Assembly: GCA_964644375.1 (NCBI GenBank)
Contig: CAZXWJ010000233.1
Span: 1-6,861, forward strand
Length of the DNA stretch: 6,861 bases
Source of the DNA: CAYNYM01 sp964644375
Lineage (GTDB): Bacteria > Desulfobacterota > DSM-4660 > Desulfatiglandales > HGW-15
Direction: 5' to 3'
Shown: positions 5,705 to 6,861 of the stretch, piece after piece
Position numbering within the stretch: position 1 is the first letter of the stretch
How the letters are laid out: every line of letters starts with the position of its first letter
Made by a program: the position numbers and the translations under genes
The notes under the pieces: generated by a model
Database searches by the model: none
The model's input: the letters and a program-made list of their open reading frames with translations, nothing else
Told to the model about the DNA's origin: nothing

Positions 5705-6861
5705 GTGGAAGAGAGAGATGTCATGGAGGTGGACGTGCTCTTCGTGGGCGGAGGTGTCGCCTCCCTAAGCGGAGCACTCCATCTGGCGAACTTGATCAAG
5801 AAACACAATGAAAATGTGGAACAGAGTGGCGAAGGTGAGAAGCTGGATGAAGTCATGATGGCCGTCCTGGAAAAGGGCGCATTTGTGGGAGCCCATGGTA
5901 TTTCCGGAGGTGTTATGGATCCGGTTGCCCTGAGAGAGTTGATCCCCGATTTCAAGGAAAAGGGTGCTCCTCTGGAAGGGGAAGTCACAAAGGAAGAGGT
6001 TCTATATCTGACCAAGGGTGGGAAAATCAAGGCACCGATCACGCCGCCCCCCCTTAATAATCATGGCAACTATATCGTCTCCCTTGCCAGGCTTACGGAA
6101 TGGCTCGGGGGCCTGGTCGAAGAGAGCGGGGTCGACATTTTTCCGGGCTTTGCCGGGACCGAAGTCCTTTATGACGGAGACCGGGTGATCGGCGTAAGGA
6201 CCGGGGACAAGGGCATCGATACCGACGGCAGTAAAAAAGCAAACTATGAGCCCGGCATCGATCTGCAGGCCAAAGCGGTTGTCTTTGGCGAGGGTTCGAG
6301 AGGCAGTCTGACCAAGACCCTGATCAAGAGGTTCAATCTGGATGAGGGTAAAAACGCTCAGGGCTATGAGGTGGGGGTCAAGGAGGTCTGGGAGATTCCT
6401 GAAGGAAGAATCAAGCCGGGAGATGTCATCCATACCATGGGGTATCCCATGAAGAGCGATACCTTCGGTGGTGGATTCGTCTACGGCATGAAAAATAATC
6501 ATGTGGCCGTAGGCCTTTTGACCAGTCTCGATTATAAAGATCCGTGCCTGGATCCCCAACGGGAATTTCAAAAATTTAAATTGCACCCTTATATCGCCGA
6601 GATCCTCAAGGAAGGGAAAATGGTGCAGTTCGGAGCCAAGACGGTCCCGGTGGGGGGCTATTTTTCTGTGCCCAAGGTCAGTTTTAACGGCGGTGTTCTC
6701 ATTGGGGATTCGGCATGCCTCTTTAACGGCATGAAGATCAAAGGCATTCACTATGCCATGAAATCAGGGATGCTGGCCGCAGAGACGATTTTTGAGGGCC
6801 TGCTGAACAATGATTTCTCGGAATCTCAGCTTGAGAAATATCGAACCGCCCTGTCCGAAAG
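5705..6861 (+). CDS. Electron transfer flavoprotein:quinone oxidoreductase (5' part, runs off the window)
   Basis: ETF-QO takes electrons from reduced ETF, fed by acyl-CoA and related dehydrogenases, and passes them to membrane quinone. The visible 385 codons are open to the window end; family members are about 550-600 residues, so the C-terminal [4Fe-4S] domain is missing only because of the edge. Family-specific stretches are VLEKGAFVGAHGISGGVMDP (54-73), PDFKEKGAPL (81-90), NNHGNYIVSLARLTEWLG (118-135), VVFGEGSRGSL (192-202), DYKDPCLDPQREFQKFKLHP (276-295) and KIKGIHYAMKSGMLAAE (344-360). These line up with mitochondrial ETF-QO almost throughout. The FAD loop is GGGVAS (15-20), with Ser at the last glycine position of GxGxxG. 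An acidic insert at about 37-50 lengthens the segment before the second strand. A strong terminator separates it from aprA. It is related to FixC but closer to true ETF-QO. Confidence 0.94.
   Translation, partial: MEERDVMEVDVLFVGGGVASLSGALHLANLIKKHNENVEQSGEGEKLDEVMMAVLEKGAFVGAHGISGGVMDPVALRELIPDFKEKGAPLEGEVTKEEVLYLTKGGKIKAPITPPPLNNHGNYIVSLARLTEWLGGLVEESGVDIFPGFAGTEVLYDGDRVIGVRTGDKGIDTDGSKKANYEPGIDLQAKAVVFGEGSRGSLTKTLIKRFNLDEGKNAQGYEVGVKEVWEIPEGRIKPGDVIHTMGYPMKSDTFGGGFVYGMKNNHVAVGLLTSLDYKDPCLDPQREFQKFKLHPYIAEILKEGKMVQFGAKTVPVGGYFSVPKVSFNGGVLIGDSACLFNGMKIKGIHYAMKSGMLAAETIFEGLLNNDFSESQLEKYRTALSE

Noticed and set aside
6002..6751. Long minus-strand open frame opposite ETF-QO
   Set aside because: Antisense shadow: the plus strand matches ETF-QO throughout, and the minus-strand product shows no family features.

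Overview
The window reads as part of the chromosome of an anaerobic sulfate-reducing bacterium, most likely a Desulfobacterota (deltaproteobacterial) lineage. The reason is gene content: a bacterial zinc-type ATP sulfurylase (sat) followed by both subunits of dissimilatory APS reductase (aprB, aprA) on the same strand, and then an electron-transfer-flavoprotein:quinone oxidoreductase. All genes lie on the + strand. No species can be named from the sequence alone.

Layout: (1) Bases 1-464 hold the 3' end of a sigma-54-dependent transcription activator (end of the AAA+ domain plus a Fis-type HTH). (2) Bases 465-719 are an intergenic region with a near-consensus sigma-54 (-24/-12) promoter at 650-665 and several small dyads and repeats upstream of it. 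(3) Bases 720-1115 encode a single-domain CheY-like receiver protein. (4) Bases 1116-1536 are a 421-base non-coding leader before sat, with small inverted repeats. (5) Bases 1537-5268 hold sat, aprB and aprA, each with a strong Shine-Dalgarno sequence, closed by a clear intrinsic terminator at 5291-5332. (6) Bases 5333-5704 are a second long leader, with three copies of a TTGCACT box around a possible promoter. (7) From 5705 to the window edge runs the first 385 codons of ETF-QO, which has no stop in the window.

How the genes work together: Sat activates sulfate with ATP to APS, and AprBA reduces APS to sulfite and AMP. In most known sulfate reducers aprBA is followed by qmoABC, which passes electrons from menaquinol to AprBA. 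Here the next gene is instead ETF-QO, the membrane-associated flavoprotein that passes electrons from acyl-CoA dehydrogenases, via ETF, into the quinone pool. This suggests a locus that places fatty-acid or aromatic-acid oxidation next to the sulfate-activation module, although qmo genes may lie beyond the window. The terminator and separate leader argue that ETF-QO is a separate transcription unit.

The core content is canonical sulfate-respiration machinery. I see no convincing new system. The most notable less-expected signals are the sigma-54 promoter driving a lone receiver-domain protein directly behind a sigma-54 activator gene, the repeated TTGCACT boxes in front of ETF-QO, and the gene order aprBA-ETF-QO.
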